Origin: Rivularia sp. PCC 7116
GTDB taxonomy: Bacteria > Cyanobacteriota > Cyanobacteriia > Cyanobacteriales > Nostocaceae
Reading direction: 5' to 3'
Assembly (NCBI RefSeq): GCF_000316665.1
Contig: NC_019678.1
Span: 6,014,001 to 6,078,000 of the forward strand
DNA: 64,000 bases
Shown: one piece after another, positions 27,548-36,060 of the stretch
Numbering within the stretch: the first letter of the stretch is position 1
Layout of the letters: every line of letters starts with the position of its first letter
Made by a program: the position numbers and the translations under genes
Notes under the pieces: generated by a model
Told to the model about the DNA's origin: nothing
The model's input: the letters and a program-made list of their open reading frames with translations, nothing else
Databases searched by the model: none

Positions 27548-27778
27548 ATGGCTAAGAATTCTTTTGCCACACTTAGGGAAGGTTCAACCGGAGATGCTGT
27601 AGTTAATTTGCAAGATTGTTTAAAGCTGGTTGGCGTTTACTCTTGCAAAAGTAATGGTGTTTTTGACGAAAGAACTAAAGCTGCTGTCATCAAATTTCAG
27701 AAAAATAATGCTATGACTGCTGACGGAATAGTCAGACGCGCTACCATGTCTGCATTAGTAAGATGTTGGTGGTATTAA
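27548..27778 (+). CDS. Small peptidoglycan-binding domain protein
   Basis: A 76-residue protein consisting of a single PG_binding_1 module (LREGSTGDAVVNLQDCLKLVG, DGIVRRATMSAL). It has two cysteines (C21 and C29 counted from this start) that could form a disulfide. There is no signal peptide, so export is uncertain. The ATG at 27548 is preferred over the GTG at 27539, which has no better ribosome-binding site. The domain normally ties cell-wall enzymes to peptidoglycan; here it occurs without an enzyme. Confidence 0.75.
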   Translation: MAKNSFATLREGSTGDAVVNLQDCLKLVGVYSCKSNGVFDERTKAAVIKFQKNNAMTADGIVRRATMSALVRCWWY

Positions 27779-28125
27779 ACGAAGGAAGAGGGAAGACCCG
27801 AAGTTGGGTGGAATTTTGATGGGGATTTCAACCCCAACCCATTCACGCGGAGCGTGGGAGGTCTTTTTCACCGTAGGTTACCTCTTAATTCAACCCATAT
27901 GTTTAGTTAATAGCATTATGAAAGCTTAAAATTTAATATTAGATTATATCATTTTTATATTCACGCATTATTAATAATGCCAGATGCACGAAAGGATGCA
28001 TCTAACGTACAAATGACATAAAAGCAAATATTTTCTCAAAATTAATTTATAAACTAATGCCAATTTTACTTAAGTAAGTTTATTTCAAGCATCAATTAAT
28101 ACAGATTACTTATAACAGCTAAATT
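27779..28125. other. Intergenic region with two hairpin repeats
   Basis: Contains a GC-rich repeat with CACGC-GGA-GCGTG and a T-run (about 27843-27870), which looks like a terminator for the peptidoglycan-binding gene. It also has the hairpin AGATGCA / TGCATCT near 27981-28003. No coding sequence seen. Confidence 0.5.
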
Positions 28126-28743
28126 CTAATCATTAACCGCTAACCCCTTAAACACAACATCAATTAGTTCATCTACAAAATTGTCGCTTAAAGGTAAGTG
28201 CTTTAACAGCAATCGGTAAAACAAAGGACTATAAAGCGCATCAATTGCCACTTCTGCATCAACATCATCGCGTAATTCTTCCCGCTCTACCCCGCGTTGA
28301 AAAATTCGCTTTGCATCTTCCCTTCTCGGTAACAGCCAATTTTCTCGGAAAGCTGCCATTAAATTATCATCAACCTGTCCGCTACCAATAACAGTCGCTA
28401 AAATTTCCCCCCTAGAGCTATTCATCAAATTCACAATTTTATTCATCTGCTCGCGAAAGTCTTCTTCTACCGAACCCGTATCGGGAAAAGCAATTTCCGG
28501 ATTCACTGCCGATAAAAACGCATCCATCGCTAACTGTGCTTTAGTTTTCCAACGTCTGTAAATCGTCGGTTTCCCTACTTCCGCTCTGGCTGCTACTCCT
28601 TCAATTGTCAAATCCATAAATCCCACCTCGTCAAGCATCTCATAAGCTGCTTTCAGGATTTTTTTATGAGCCTCTTCACACCGAGGTCTTCCTCTTCCTT
28701 GCTTGCTAGGTGTTTTACCTTTTCTTGTTTTAGCTGTTGTCAT
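28126..28743 (-). CDS. TetR/AcrR family transcriptional regulator
   Basis: A 205-residue repressor. After a basic tail (KTRKGKTPSKQGRGRPR), the TetR_N helix-turn-helix spans about residues 25-72 (ILKAAYEMLDEVGFMDLTIE, VGKPTIYRRWKTK). The C-terminal ligand-binding part (about 80-205) resembles TetR_C_11. The start codon is 20 bases from a perfect 12-base palindrome that is likely its own operator. The divergent gene at 29142 (NTF2-like) is a possible target. The ligand is unknown. Confidence 0.92.
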   Translation of the reverse strand: MTTAKTRKGKTPSKQGRGRPRCEEAHKKILKAAYEMLDEVGFMDLTIEGVAARAEVGKPTIYRRWKTKAQLAMDAFLSAVNPEIAFPDTGSVEEDFREQMNKIVNLMNSSRGEILATVIGSGQVDDNLMAAFRENWLLPRREDAKRIFQRGVEREELRDDVDAEVAIDALYSPLFYRLLLKHLPLSDNFVDELIDVVFKGLAVND

Positions 28744-28762
28744 ATTTTTAAATTTAATAAAA

Positions 28763-28774
28763 CGTTACGTAACG
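28763..28774. promoter_or_regulatory. Perfect palindrome CGTTACGTAACG, putative TetR operator
   Basis: A 12-base self-complementary site in AT-rich DNA, 20 bases upstream of the tetR start. The position and symmetry are those of an autoregulatory TetR operator. Inferred; no binding data. Confidence 0.55.
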
Positions 28775-29141
28775 ATAAAATTTTAAATTATAAATCAAAT
28801 AATGTCATATAAATAGTCTTATAAGCTGCTACGCATTTAACTTATATATTCGTTTGGCATTGATTAATGGCTACAACTCTTGTCCCTTCTTCCAAGAGTG
28901 TTGAATATAGCCCATGTAGATGGGCTTTGTTTGAGTAGCCCCAGCCTTATCGCTGCGGGCAATTTAGCGCAACCTCATACAGAATTGGTCTTACAAATAA
29001 TTTGAAAAAATGAATTGGAGGTATGTAGGTGGTGGATTTTCGGTAAGGTTTAATTATAAAAGCTTATTTTCACGCTTGTTAATCAGACAGTAATTAATTT
29101 TAGAAGATTGCTGATGGTATTTATAATAAGGATATTTACTT
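28775..29141. other. Intergenic region with a dispersed hairpin repeat
   Basis: Holds the hairpin AGCCCAT-GTAG-ATGGGCT (28909-28926), followed by TTGTTTGAGTAGCCCCAGCC, a type of interspersed repeat I recognise from other cyanobacterial genomes. The remainder is AT-rich with no gene. Confidence 0.55.
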
Positions 29142-29594
29142 ATGAGTAAAGTAATAGATTTTACGGTGAAGCGGGATGAAAAAGAGATTCGTAGGTTAAT
29201 TCAAAAATGGATTGATGTTTGGAATGTGAAGGATAAACCGTTTACGGGAAAGGGTTTTGAAGATATTTTTGCTGCTAAACAAATTTCCTTCGGTGTTGTT
29301 TTTAACTTTGAACTTACAACTTTACATAGTTTACAACAATATATAGATACTTTCGTTCCAATAATGGAGAAATTTAGTCATTGGGAAATTAAGGATGAAA
29401 ATGATTTAAATATTTGTGTCGATAACGGTTTAGGAGTATCTTCATTTTGTTGGTTTGGTTGTGGTAAGTCGAAAGATGGAGAAGAAATTAAGTTAAGCCA
29501 AGATGTTATTCATAACTGGGTACGTTTTGATAATGGATGGAGATTGGTAAAGGAACATTTGAGTTTTGGTAAATTCCCGAAATCGTTACTGTAA
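29142..29594 (+). CDS. NTF2/SnoaL-like fold protein, function unknown
   Basis: A 150-residue soluble protein. The opening helix (EKEIRRLIQKWIDVWNVKD), the central strands and the end HNWVRFDNGWRLVKEHLSFG give the pattern of NTF2/SnoaL-like alpha+beta barrels (small ligand-binding proteins or isomerases and ketosteroid-type enzymes). No catalytic residues can be assigned. It is divergent from the TetR gene and may be controlled by it. Confidence 0.65.
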   Translation: MSKVIDFTVKRDEKEIRRLIQKWIDVWNVKDKPFTGKGFEDIFAAKQISFGVVFNFELTTLHSLQQYIDTFVPIMEKFSHWEIKDENDLNICVDNGLGVSSFCWFGCGKSKDGEEIKLSQDVIHNWVRFDNGWRLVKEHLSFGKFPKSLL

Positions 29595-29817
29595 GCTTAA
29601 CTTCAAATTATTGAATCAAAATTGTAATGACTGTCATATTCATGTCATTTTCTAGATTCACAATAAAAATATAGAAAATTATTTAAAAGTTTACAAACCC
29701 TTTTTAAGAATGGGGTAAGTATAATTTTCTCCACGCAAAAACTGAGTACTGAGTACAGTCTTGGTTTGTTTATGCTGTGAATGATTCTTTACTAAGTACC
29801 ACTACCAATTAACAAAA

Positions 29818-32800
29818 ATGTCTCAAACTCAAACTATGTTATCAGGTATTGCGACTACTCCCCACGAACGTTATGAAGCTTGGGCTGAATCTTACGATGA
29901 GAGGACTAGTAGTTTTAATTGGTCTGCTCCTCAATATTTACTCAAAGCTGTTTTAGGTCATGCTATAGCGAAGGGTAATTTACGGGTACTTGATATTGGT
30001 GTGGGAACGGGACAAGCTAGCGTTCCTTATTTGGAGGCTGGAGCTTGTGTGACTGGGATTGATATTTCCCAAAAGATGTTGGAGGAAGCTAAGGCAAAAA
30101 ATCCGCAGTTTCATGCTTTGATAGAACATGATTTTAATATTCCTTTGAGTCAAGCTGGTTTATTAAAGGAAAGTTTTGATGTTGTTATCAGTTGTGGAGC
30201 GCTTCATTTTGCAACTGATTTACAAGAAACCCTTGCACAATTGAGATGGGTAATTGCAAACGGTGGAATTCTTGCTTTTACTTATATTCCCCCTCAAGAA
30301 AGAACTTTTAGTAAAGCAACGCAACCTCATAATCCGAATCATGTAGAAAGGATGTTGGAGCAATTTGAGTTTCAAGTGTTGGAACATCAACCATTTTTGG
30401 CTTATTACGATAACGGGGATAGCAACGACCCGGTATACTATCAGTTGATTGTGGCTGGTTGTACTAAACAAAAACAGAATTTACCAGAATCGTTAGTTAA
30501 TATTGACCGCACTGCTTGCGTTGACCGTTCTAAACTGGTTTCTGTTGTCAGTCAACCTTTGATGAAGGGAATTAGTCAAACCCAGTGGAGCGACGACTTA
30601 GAAGAGATTCAAAAGCAGAATCAATTTTTAGTTAATACACTGCGATCGCAAGTTGAATCGGGTAAAATTGAACCAAAAAAATTGCCTTTAACTCAAGTCA
30701 CAGCAGCTTTTTCGCGTCAGAGAATACCCGAAACCGATATTTTAGTATTAATGCCCCATCCCGATGACGAATCAATTTACGCTGGGGGAACAATAGCAGC
30801 TTTAACAGCAGCAGGATATAAAGTACGTTTGGTAGTTGCAACCGATGGCAAAGGTGGACGAGGTGCTGTCAATCAAAGAATTTCTGAATTAGATCGTGCT
30901 GTAGAAATTTTAGGTATTGAACGAGTTGAAACTTTAGGATTAGATGATTTTGGTAAATATCGTAATTCTGCTCGTACTATTCCGATAACGGCAGCCGATA
31001 CTCTTTGTGAATGGGGATTGGATAAAACCGCTTCGTTGATTGTCCATCAAATTCGTAAACATCGACCGCGAATTTTATTAACTCTACATCCAGAAGTTGA
31101 CCCCAACTATTCCTTACACGGACATCATCTTGGACTGGGAGCAGTTGCAGTTGTAGGATATCATCTCGCAGCAGACCCAAAATATATTCTTCCAGATTCT
31201 CCTAATTTATTACCTTGGGCAGTTGACGAACATCAGACAATTATTCCAGATATTTCCGAAAACTCTAGCGATCGCGATAGTAGAAATAAAATTCGGAAAA
31301 TTGAAATCGACAAAGAATTGAAATTAAAAGCAATCCTTGCTCATCAAACACAAGGATATTCCACACAAAGGTTAATTTCATTTCTCAAATCCGATAATCC
31401 CCAAAATAACTTTGAAACAATTCAAATCCTTCAAAGACGATGTTGTAGCAATCTAATTACAGCAATTTCTTTAACCTCGGATAGAAAACCTCACCCCTTC
31501 CCCTCTCCTTGTCAAGAAGAGGGGTATAATCACCGAAATTGGAATTCCATTTATAATTCAATCCGTCAAAGAAATTATCCCCGACATAAATTAGCAGAAT
31601 TATTAAAAAAACAAGCAGAAACCTGGGGAAATTCAAAAGAAGTAAAAGCAAATATTGATAAACTCCTAGATTCACAAACCGTAGCAGTAGTCACCGGACA
31701 ACAAGTCGGAATATTAGGAGGTCCCGTTTACACCCTTTATAAAGCTTTGGGAGCAATTAAATTAGCGAGGGTATTATCAGAGCAAGGTATACCAGCAGTT
31801 CCTATATTTTGGATGGCAAGTTACGACCACGATATAGACGAAGTTCAACAGGTCAAAATCTTAAATAAACGTCCCGAAGCAGAAATCCTCAACCTTGATT
31901 TAGCTAAAACTAACCGTTCCGTTGGCTCCACAAACTTAGGATTAACAATCGAATCCCTACTAGATGAAATAGAACGTTTACTTGCAAACCTTCCCCACAG
32001 CCAAGAAATTTCCAAAGTACTGCGAAATATATATCAACCACAAACTAATTTCGCTAAAGCCTTCGGACGCTGGTTAAACTATCTCACATCTGAATTTGGA
32101 TTAATTATTCTTGACCCCAATCAACCCGAATTTGCTCAGCTTGCTAAAAATATAATTACTAAAGAATTATTCCACGGTGAAGGAACTCAACTTGCTTTTC
32201 AACGCTCCCGACAAATTTTAGCTAATACCGGACAAACCGAAATAATACCAACAAACCGCGACGTTACCCAAGTATTCTTTACAGACAATAACGGTATCAG
32301 ACAACGGTTAATTAGGGTTGAGGGAGGTTTCCTACTGCAACAGACCAATCTTTTTGTTACTAAAGCCACACTCAAATATCTTTTAGAAAAGCAGCCAGAA
32401 AGATTTACGCCGAGTGCATTATTACGTCCCTTATATCAAGATACCGTTTTACCGACAATTGCTTATATAGCCGGTCCCACCGAACAAAAATATTTTACTC
32501 AACTACCCGAAGTTTATAAATGGGCAACTATTCCGATACCGGAAGTAGTCGCTAGACCTTCATTTACCGTCATTGATAGCGGTACGGCTAATATATTAAA
32601 TCAAGCAGGTGGAACAGTTAATTTACTGAACTCAACCGATGCTAGTTCCCAAATCGGAATAGCTGGTTTACCTAAAAATATCCGTCTCGCTTACCAAGAA
32701 TTAAACCAGCTACAGCAACAAAGCTTTGAATTACTCGAAATCGCAAAAGAAAATCAACCCCTAGGAAATAAACCCCTCAAACTTCAACAAGATATTGAAA

Positions 32801-33201
32801 ACTGGTTAGCAACAACAGCACCAATAATTCAATCTTGGGGTACAAATCGGATATCCAAAGTGTTTAACCATGCTCAAACCGAATTATATTCCTTAATCGG
32901 AACAGTTACCCAAGACCTAGAAAGTTCCGGTACACCAGGAAATCCACCCCCCTTGCGGAACAGTTCAAAACTGGCTAAAAAACTGGGTAACTTGCAAAAC
33001 AACATCCTACGAGAAGGAAGAAGACAAAACACACCCGGAATAGTAGCTTTAGCAAATATTAGTCCCAATAACTCTCCCCAAGAAAGAAATCTTTCAATAG
33101 CCGAACTCATAGCCAAACACGGTAAATCAATTATTCCTCATCTGCTACGAATTGCCGAAATTGATAGTCCAAAGAAATTGGTAATTGGGAATTGGGCATA
33201 G
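29818..33201 (+). CDS. Fused SAM methyltransferase - PIG-L deacetylase (BshB-like) - BshC, bacillithiol biosynthesis
   Basis: An 1127-residue three-domain protein. Residues about 1-220 are a class I SAM methyltransferase (motif I VLDIGVGTGQAS, D59-G65). Residues about 300-465 are a PIG-L/LmbE zinc deacetylase with PHPDDE at 313-318 and the zinc histidines in LHGHHLG (434-437), as in BshB. Residues about 565-1127 match BshC, the cysteine-adding enzyme: VVTGQQVGILGGPVYTLYKA near 624-643, then PVFW-like IFWMASYDHDIDEV. BshB removes acetate from GlcNAc-malate and BshC adds cysteine to give bacillithiol. The methyltransferase could N-methylate bacillithiol, as NmbA does in Chlorobi (inferred). A repeat-derived stretch lies in frame in the BshB-BshC linker (31489-31525). 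A BshA-like gene follows after 159 bases. Confidence 0.88.
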   Translation: MSQTQTMLSGIATTPHERYEAWAESYDERTSSFNWSAPQYLLKAVLGHAIAKGNLRVLDIGVGTGQASVPYLEAGACVTGIDISQKMLEEAKAKNPQFHALIEHDFNIPLSQAGLLKESFDVVISCGALHFATDLQETLAQLRWVIANGGILAFTYIPPQERTFSKATQPHNPNHVERMLEQFEFQVLEHQPFLAYYDNGDSNDPVYYQLIVAGCTKQKQNLPESLVNIDRTACVDRSKLVSVVSQPLMKGISQTQWSDDLEEIQKQNQFLVNTLRSQVESGKIEPKKLPLTQVTAAFSRQRIPETDILVLMPHPDDESIYAGGTIAALTAAGYKVRLVVATDGKGGRGAVNQRISELDRAVEILGIERVETLGLDDFGKYRNSARTIPITAADTLCEWGLDKTASLIVHQIRKHRPRILLTLHPEVDPNYSLHGHHLGLGAVAVVGYHLAADPKYILPDSPNLLPWAVDEHQTIIPDISENSSDRDSRNKIRKIEIDKELKLKAILAHQTQGYSTQRLISFLKSDNPQNNFETIQILQRRCCSNLITAISLTSDRKPHPFPSPCQEEGYNHRNWNSIYNSIRQRNYPRHKLAELLKKQAETWGNSKEVKANIDKLLDSQTVAVVTGQQVGILGGPVYTLYKALGAIKLARVLSEQGIPAVPIFWMASYDHDIDEVQQVKILNKRPEAEILNLDLAKTNRSVGSTNLGLTIESLLDEIERLLANLPHSQEISKVLRNIYQPQTNFAKAFGRWLNYLTSEFGLIILDPNQPEFAQLAKNIITKELFHGEGTQLAFQRSRQILANTGQTEIIPTNRDVTQVFFTDNNGIRQRLIRVEGGFLLQQTNLFVTKATLKYLLEKQPERFTPSALLRPLYQDTVLPTIAYIAGPTEQKYFTQLPEVYKWATIPIPEVVARPSFTVIDSGTANILNQAGGTVNLLNSTDASSQIGIAGLPKNIRLAYQELNQLQQQSFELLEIAKENQPLGNKPLKLQQDIENWLATTAPIIQSWGTNRISKVFNHAQTELYSLIGTVTQDLESSGTPGNPPPLRNSSKLAKKLGNLQNNILREGRRQNTPGIVALANISPNNSPQERNLSIAELIAKHGKSIIPHLLRIAEIDSPKKLVIGNWA
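31489..31525. repeat. Dispersed hairpin repeat inside the BshB-BshC linker
   Basis: ACCTCACCCC followed by the hairpin CCCCTCT / AGAGGGG (31500-31506, 31518-31524) resembles the intergenic repeat at 5975-6024. Here it is translated in frame as part of KPHPFPSPCQEEGY (about residues 558-571). Confidence 0.7.
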
Positions 33202-33360
33202 GGCATGGGGCATTGGTAATAGGTAATGGGTAATTGGTAATTGGAATATTATTTTCTTCCCCCTCTCCCCCCTCTTCCTTTGCGTTCCTCTGCGTAAACC
33301 TCAGCGCTCCTTTGCGTTTCAAAAAATATTTTTCCTATCTTCCACCTCTCTTAAAAAATC
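33202..33360. repeat. Heptamer-rich spacer between the bshBC fusion and bshA
   Basis: Degenerate GGTAATT/GGGCATT heptamers (about 33202-33245), then the AT/CT-rich stretch CTTTGCGTTCCTCTGCGTAA found as a common spacer sequence in cyanobacteria. It separates two genes of one pathway without an obvious terminator. Confidence 0.6.
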
Positions 33361-34548
33361 ATGCTCTCCTCACCAACCATCACAAACTATTCCTCAATCA
33401 CCTCCAACCTTCCATCAGAAAGAATCGCAATTTTATGCTTAGGAGGACTTGGAGGTAGCGGAAAAGTAGCAACCGAACTAGCACAACAACTTACATCAAC
33501 GGGAAATTCTATATTTTTATTTACCAGCCCCGAAGCTCAATGGGTAAACCAAAACAATTCCGTTAATTACATACCAGTCAACGCACCAAAAACCCCAACC
33601 CCCGCAAATTCCCAATGGATTGAACCATTAGCAAACGAAATTATCCACCACATTGAAACCCATAATATCGGCATATTAAACATCCATTACGCCGTCGGAT
33701 TAATTGAAGCAGCTTTGCTAGCTAAACAAGAATTAGCAACTAAAAATCGAAAATTAAAAGTTTGTTTGACTTTACATGGTAGCGATATTACTAAATTTGC
33801 ACGCGAACCTCAGTATAAATATAAACTTAAAAAATCTATAGAAAAGTGCGATCGCATTACTGCTGTTTCTCACTGGTTAGCCGACGAAGCAGTGAGACTA
33901 TTAGAATTAAAAACCCCTCCCACAGTCATTCACAACGCTATCGACTTAAATCTATTCCAACCCTTCCCCAGGTGGAATACAAATCAAAATTATACTTATA
34001 ACCTTTGTCACGTCTCCAATTTGCGCGATGTCAAACGCCCCTTAGATGCGATCGCAGTATTAGCAAGAGTTCGAGGTGCTGGAATACCCGCTCGATTATT
34101 AATGATTGGTGATGGTCCCAACTTAACTACAGCTAAACAACATGCTTTATCCTTGGGAGTATCCGAACACGTTATTTTCTTAGGCTCAGCAACTCCATCA
34201 GAACTTGTTCGCTGGTTGAGCATCAGCGATTTACAACTAGTCACCAGCCAATCCGAATCATTTTGTTTAGCAGCACTCGAAGCAATGGCTTGTAGCGTTC
34301 CCGTAGTCGGAACCTTTTGCGGTGGATTAGAAGAAGTAATCGGACTATTAGACAAAGATTTACCCGAATTGTTATTATCCGTACCCGGAGACACCGCCGC
34401 AATGGCAGCAAAAGTCGTACAGTTATTCAAAAATCCCCAACTTTACCAAAAACTCCGCAATACCCTACCCGAAAAAATCAAACACCGCTTTTCTCGTCAA
34501 AATCAATTACAAAATTACAGTAATTTGTTTGCTGCTGTAATTAATTAA
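33361..34548 (+). CDS. bshA: BshA-like GT4 glycosyltransferase (N-acetylglucosaminyl malate synthase)
   Basis: A 395-residue GT-B glycosyltransferase of family 4. Hallmarks shared with BshA are GGLGGSGKVATELAQQL near residue 28, TLHGSDITKFA, the C-terminal half opener HVSNLRDVKRPLDAIAVLA, and the nucleotide-sugar site ESFCLAALEAMACSVPVVGT. BshA joins UDP-GlcNAc and L-malate, the first step of bacillithiol synthesis. Location next to the BshB-BshC fusion strongly supports this role over other GT4 activities. A hydrophilic Ser/Thr-rich tail of about 20 residues precedes the domain, so translation may start later. Confidence 0.85.
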   Translation: MLSSPTITNYSSITSNLPSERIAILCLGGLGGSGKVATELAQQLTSTGNSIFLFTSPEAQWVNQNNSVNYIPVNAPKTPTPANSQWIEPLANEIIHHIETHNIGILNIHYAVGLIEAALLAKQELATKNRKLKVCLTLHGSDITKFAREPQYKYKLKKSIEKCDRITAVSHWLADEAVRLLELKTPPTVIHNAIDLNLFQPFPRWNTNQNYTYNLCHVSNLRDVKRPLDAIAVLARVRGAGIPARLLMIGDGPNLTTAKQHALSLGVSEHVIFLGSATPSELVRWLSISDLQLVTSQSESFCLAALEAMACSVPVVGTFCGGLEEVIGLLDKDLPELLLSVPGDTAAMAAKVVQLFKNPQLYQKLRNTLPEKIKHRFSRQNQLQNYSNLFAAVIN

Positions 34549-34656
34549 AGGTTAAAGGTTAAAGGTCAAAGGTTAGAAGTAATAAATATTTATTTCTCCT
34601 CCCCCTACTCATTACTCATTACTCCTTACTCCTTACTCCTTACTCCCTACTCTCTA
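34549..34656. repeat. Two runs of heptamer repeats
   Basis: AAAGGTT-type units (about 34549-34575) and ACTCCTT/ACTCATT-type units (about 34605-34650) fill the whole space between bshA and the MFS gene. Confidence 0.7.
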
Positions 34657-34658
34657 AC

Positions 34659-35921
34659 ATGAAACGACACCCTCCCGACATCCTCGTAATAGCAGCATTA
34701 TGGCTAATGGTATTAGCTTCAAGCTCTCAAGCAACAATTGTTGCTCCGATTCTTCCTCGTATTGGTGAAGCTTTAAATATCCCTGAAACATTACAGGGAA
34801 CTTTAGTTACTGGCTATGCAATTGCTTTAAGTACTTTTGCGGTTATCATCGGTCCCATATCCGACCGTTTTGGCAGAAGACCAATACTTTTAGCCGGAAC
34901 TAGTTTAATGTGTGTCATGCTTGCACTCCACGCATTCGCTAATGATTTTACTTCTTTATTAACCTTCCGCATCGGCGCTGGTGTTTCTGGGGGAGTTTTG
35001 ACGGGTGTAGCTGTTGCTTATGTGGGAGATTATTTTCCTTACGAGCGACGGGGATGGGCTAATGGATGGGTGATGAGCGGTTTTGCTTTTGGACAAGTGG
35101 TAGCTGTTCCGATTGGTACAATTCTTGCAGAGCAATATGGTTTTCGTTCTCCGTTTATATTATTTTCAATTATTGCAGCCATATCTTTTATATTAATTTT
35201 GACAGTTATTCCTCAACCAACAGGTAACCGCGAGCGGGAAAGTTTATCTGTAATATATGTCATAAAAAGCTATTTAAAATTACTGAATCAACGTAAAATT
35301 TTAAATGCTGGATTAGCTTATGCAACAATGCTTTTTGCAGTATCCAGCTTTGTAGTGTTTTTTCCAACTTGGCTCGAACAAGAATTAAGCATGTCTCCCT
35401 CTGCAACAGCAACTTTATTCATCGTCGGAGGATTGGCAAATATTCTTATTGGACCACAAGCTGGACGCTGGTCTGATAAAGTAGGTCGTAAACCGATGAT
35501 TCTCGCTTCTTGTCTGCTATCAGCGGCTGTATTTACGATAACTCCTTTTATAGTTTCCGATACCATCACTGCTTATACGGTATTCTTCTTAGTCATGATG
35601 CTGCTGGCATTACGTTTAAGTCCACTACAAGCTTTATTAACTACCCTCGTACCAGATAATCAACGCGGTTCTTTGATGAGCTTGGTTGTAGCTATCGGAC
35701 AGTTAGGAGGAGGGCTCGGTGGTGCGATCGCAGGAATCGCTTACGCTCAATTTAGTTTTCTTGGTAATGCAATACTCGCTGCAATTTCTATTACTGCTAC
35801 CGGGTTGATTGTTTGGTGGGGTTTATCGGAACCAGTTAAGTTACCAGAAACTACTCCTTTCCCAGTAGAAGATTTCCTAAATCATGAGGGAGAGAGTGAG
35901 GGAGTGAGGGAGAAATTTTAA
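34659..35921 (+). CDS. MFS transporter
   Basis: A 420-residue transporter with twelve predicted helices. Motif A GPISDRFGRRP lies between helices 2 and 3, with its echo GRWSDKVGRKP between helices 8 and 9, as in drug and sugar efflux MFS proteins. Substrate unknown. It follows bshA on the same strand after a 110-base repeat-filled gap, so co-transcription is possible, and export of a thiol-linked compound is a thought but unsupported. The last 12 residues (HEGESEGVREKF) are encoded by a purine-rich GTGAGGGA repeat, not by conserved sequence. Confidence 0.9.
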   Translation: MKRHPPDILVIAALWLMVLASSSQATIVAPILPRIGEALNIPETLQGTLVTGYAIALSTFAVIIGPISDRFGRRPILLAGTSLMCVMLALHAFANDFTSLLTFRIGAGVSGGVLTGVAVAYVGDYFPYERRGWANGWVMSGFAFGQVVAVPIGTILAEQYGFRSPFILFSIIAAISFILILTVIPQPTGNRERESLSVIYVIKSYLKLLNQRKILNAGLAYATMLFAVSSFVVFFPTWLEQELSMSPSATATLFIVGGLANILIGPQAGRWSDKVGRKPMILASCLLSAAVFTITPFIVSDTITAYTVFFLVMMLLALRLSPLQALLTTLVPDNQRGSLMSLVVAIGQLGGGLGGAIAGIAYAQFSFLGNAILAAISITATGLIVWWGLSEPVKLPETTPFPVEDFLNHEGESEGVREKF

Positions 35922-35968
35922 TAGGAAATCTTAGAGCGGAATGGGAGTAAAAAATATGAATAAAATTA

Positions 35969-35988
35969 GACGGGCAAGGATGCCCGTC
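35969..35988. terminator. Hairpin between convergent genes
   Basis: Perfect 8-bp stem GACGGGCA / TGCCCGTC with loop AGGA, between the end of the MFS gene (35921) and the end of the RTX gene (36061, other strand). No T-run, so terminator function is tentative; it is also a common repeat type. Confidence 0.45.
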
Positions 35989-36060
35989 CGACTCATTGTA
36001 AATTTTGCTAGGAAAACACCAAAAATAAGTTCTCCAATATCTGGAAGAAAATCCGATTAA

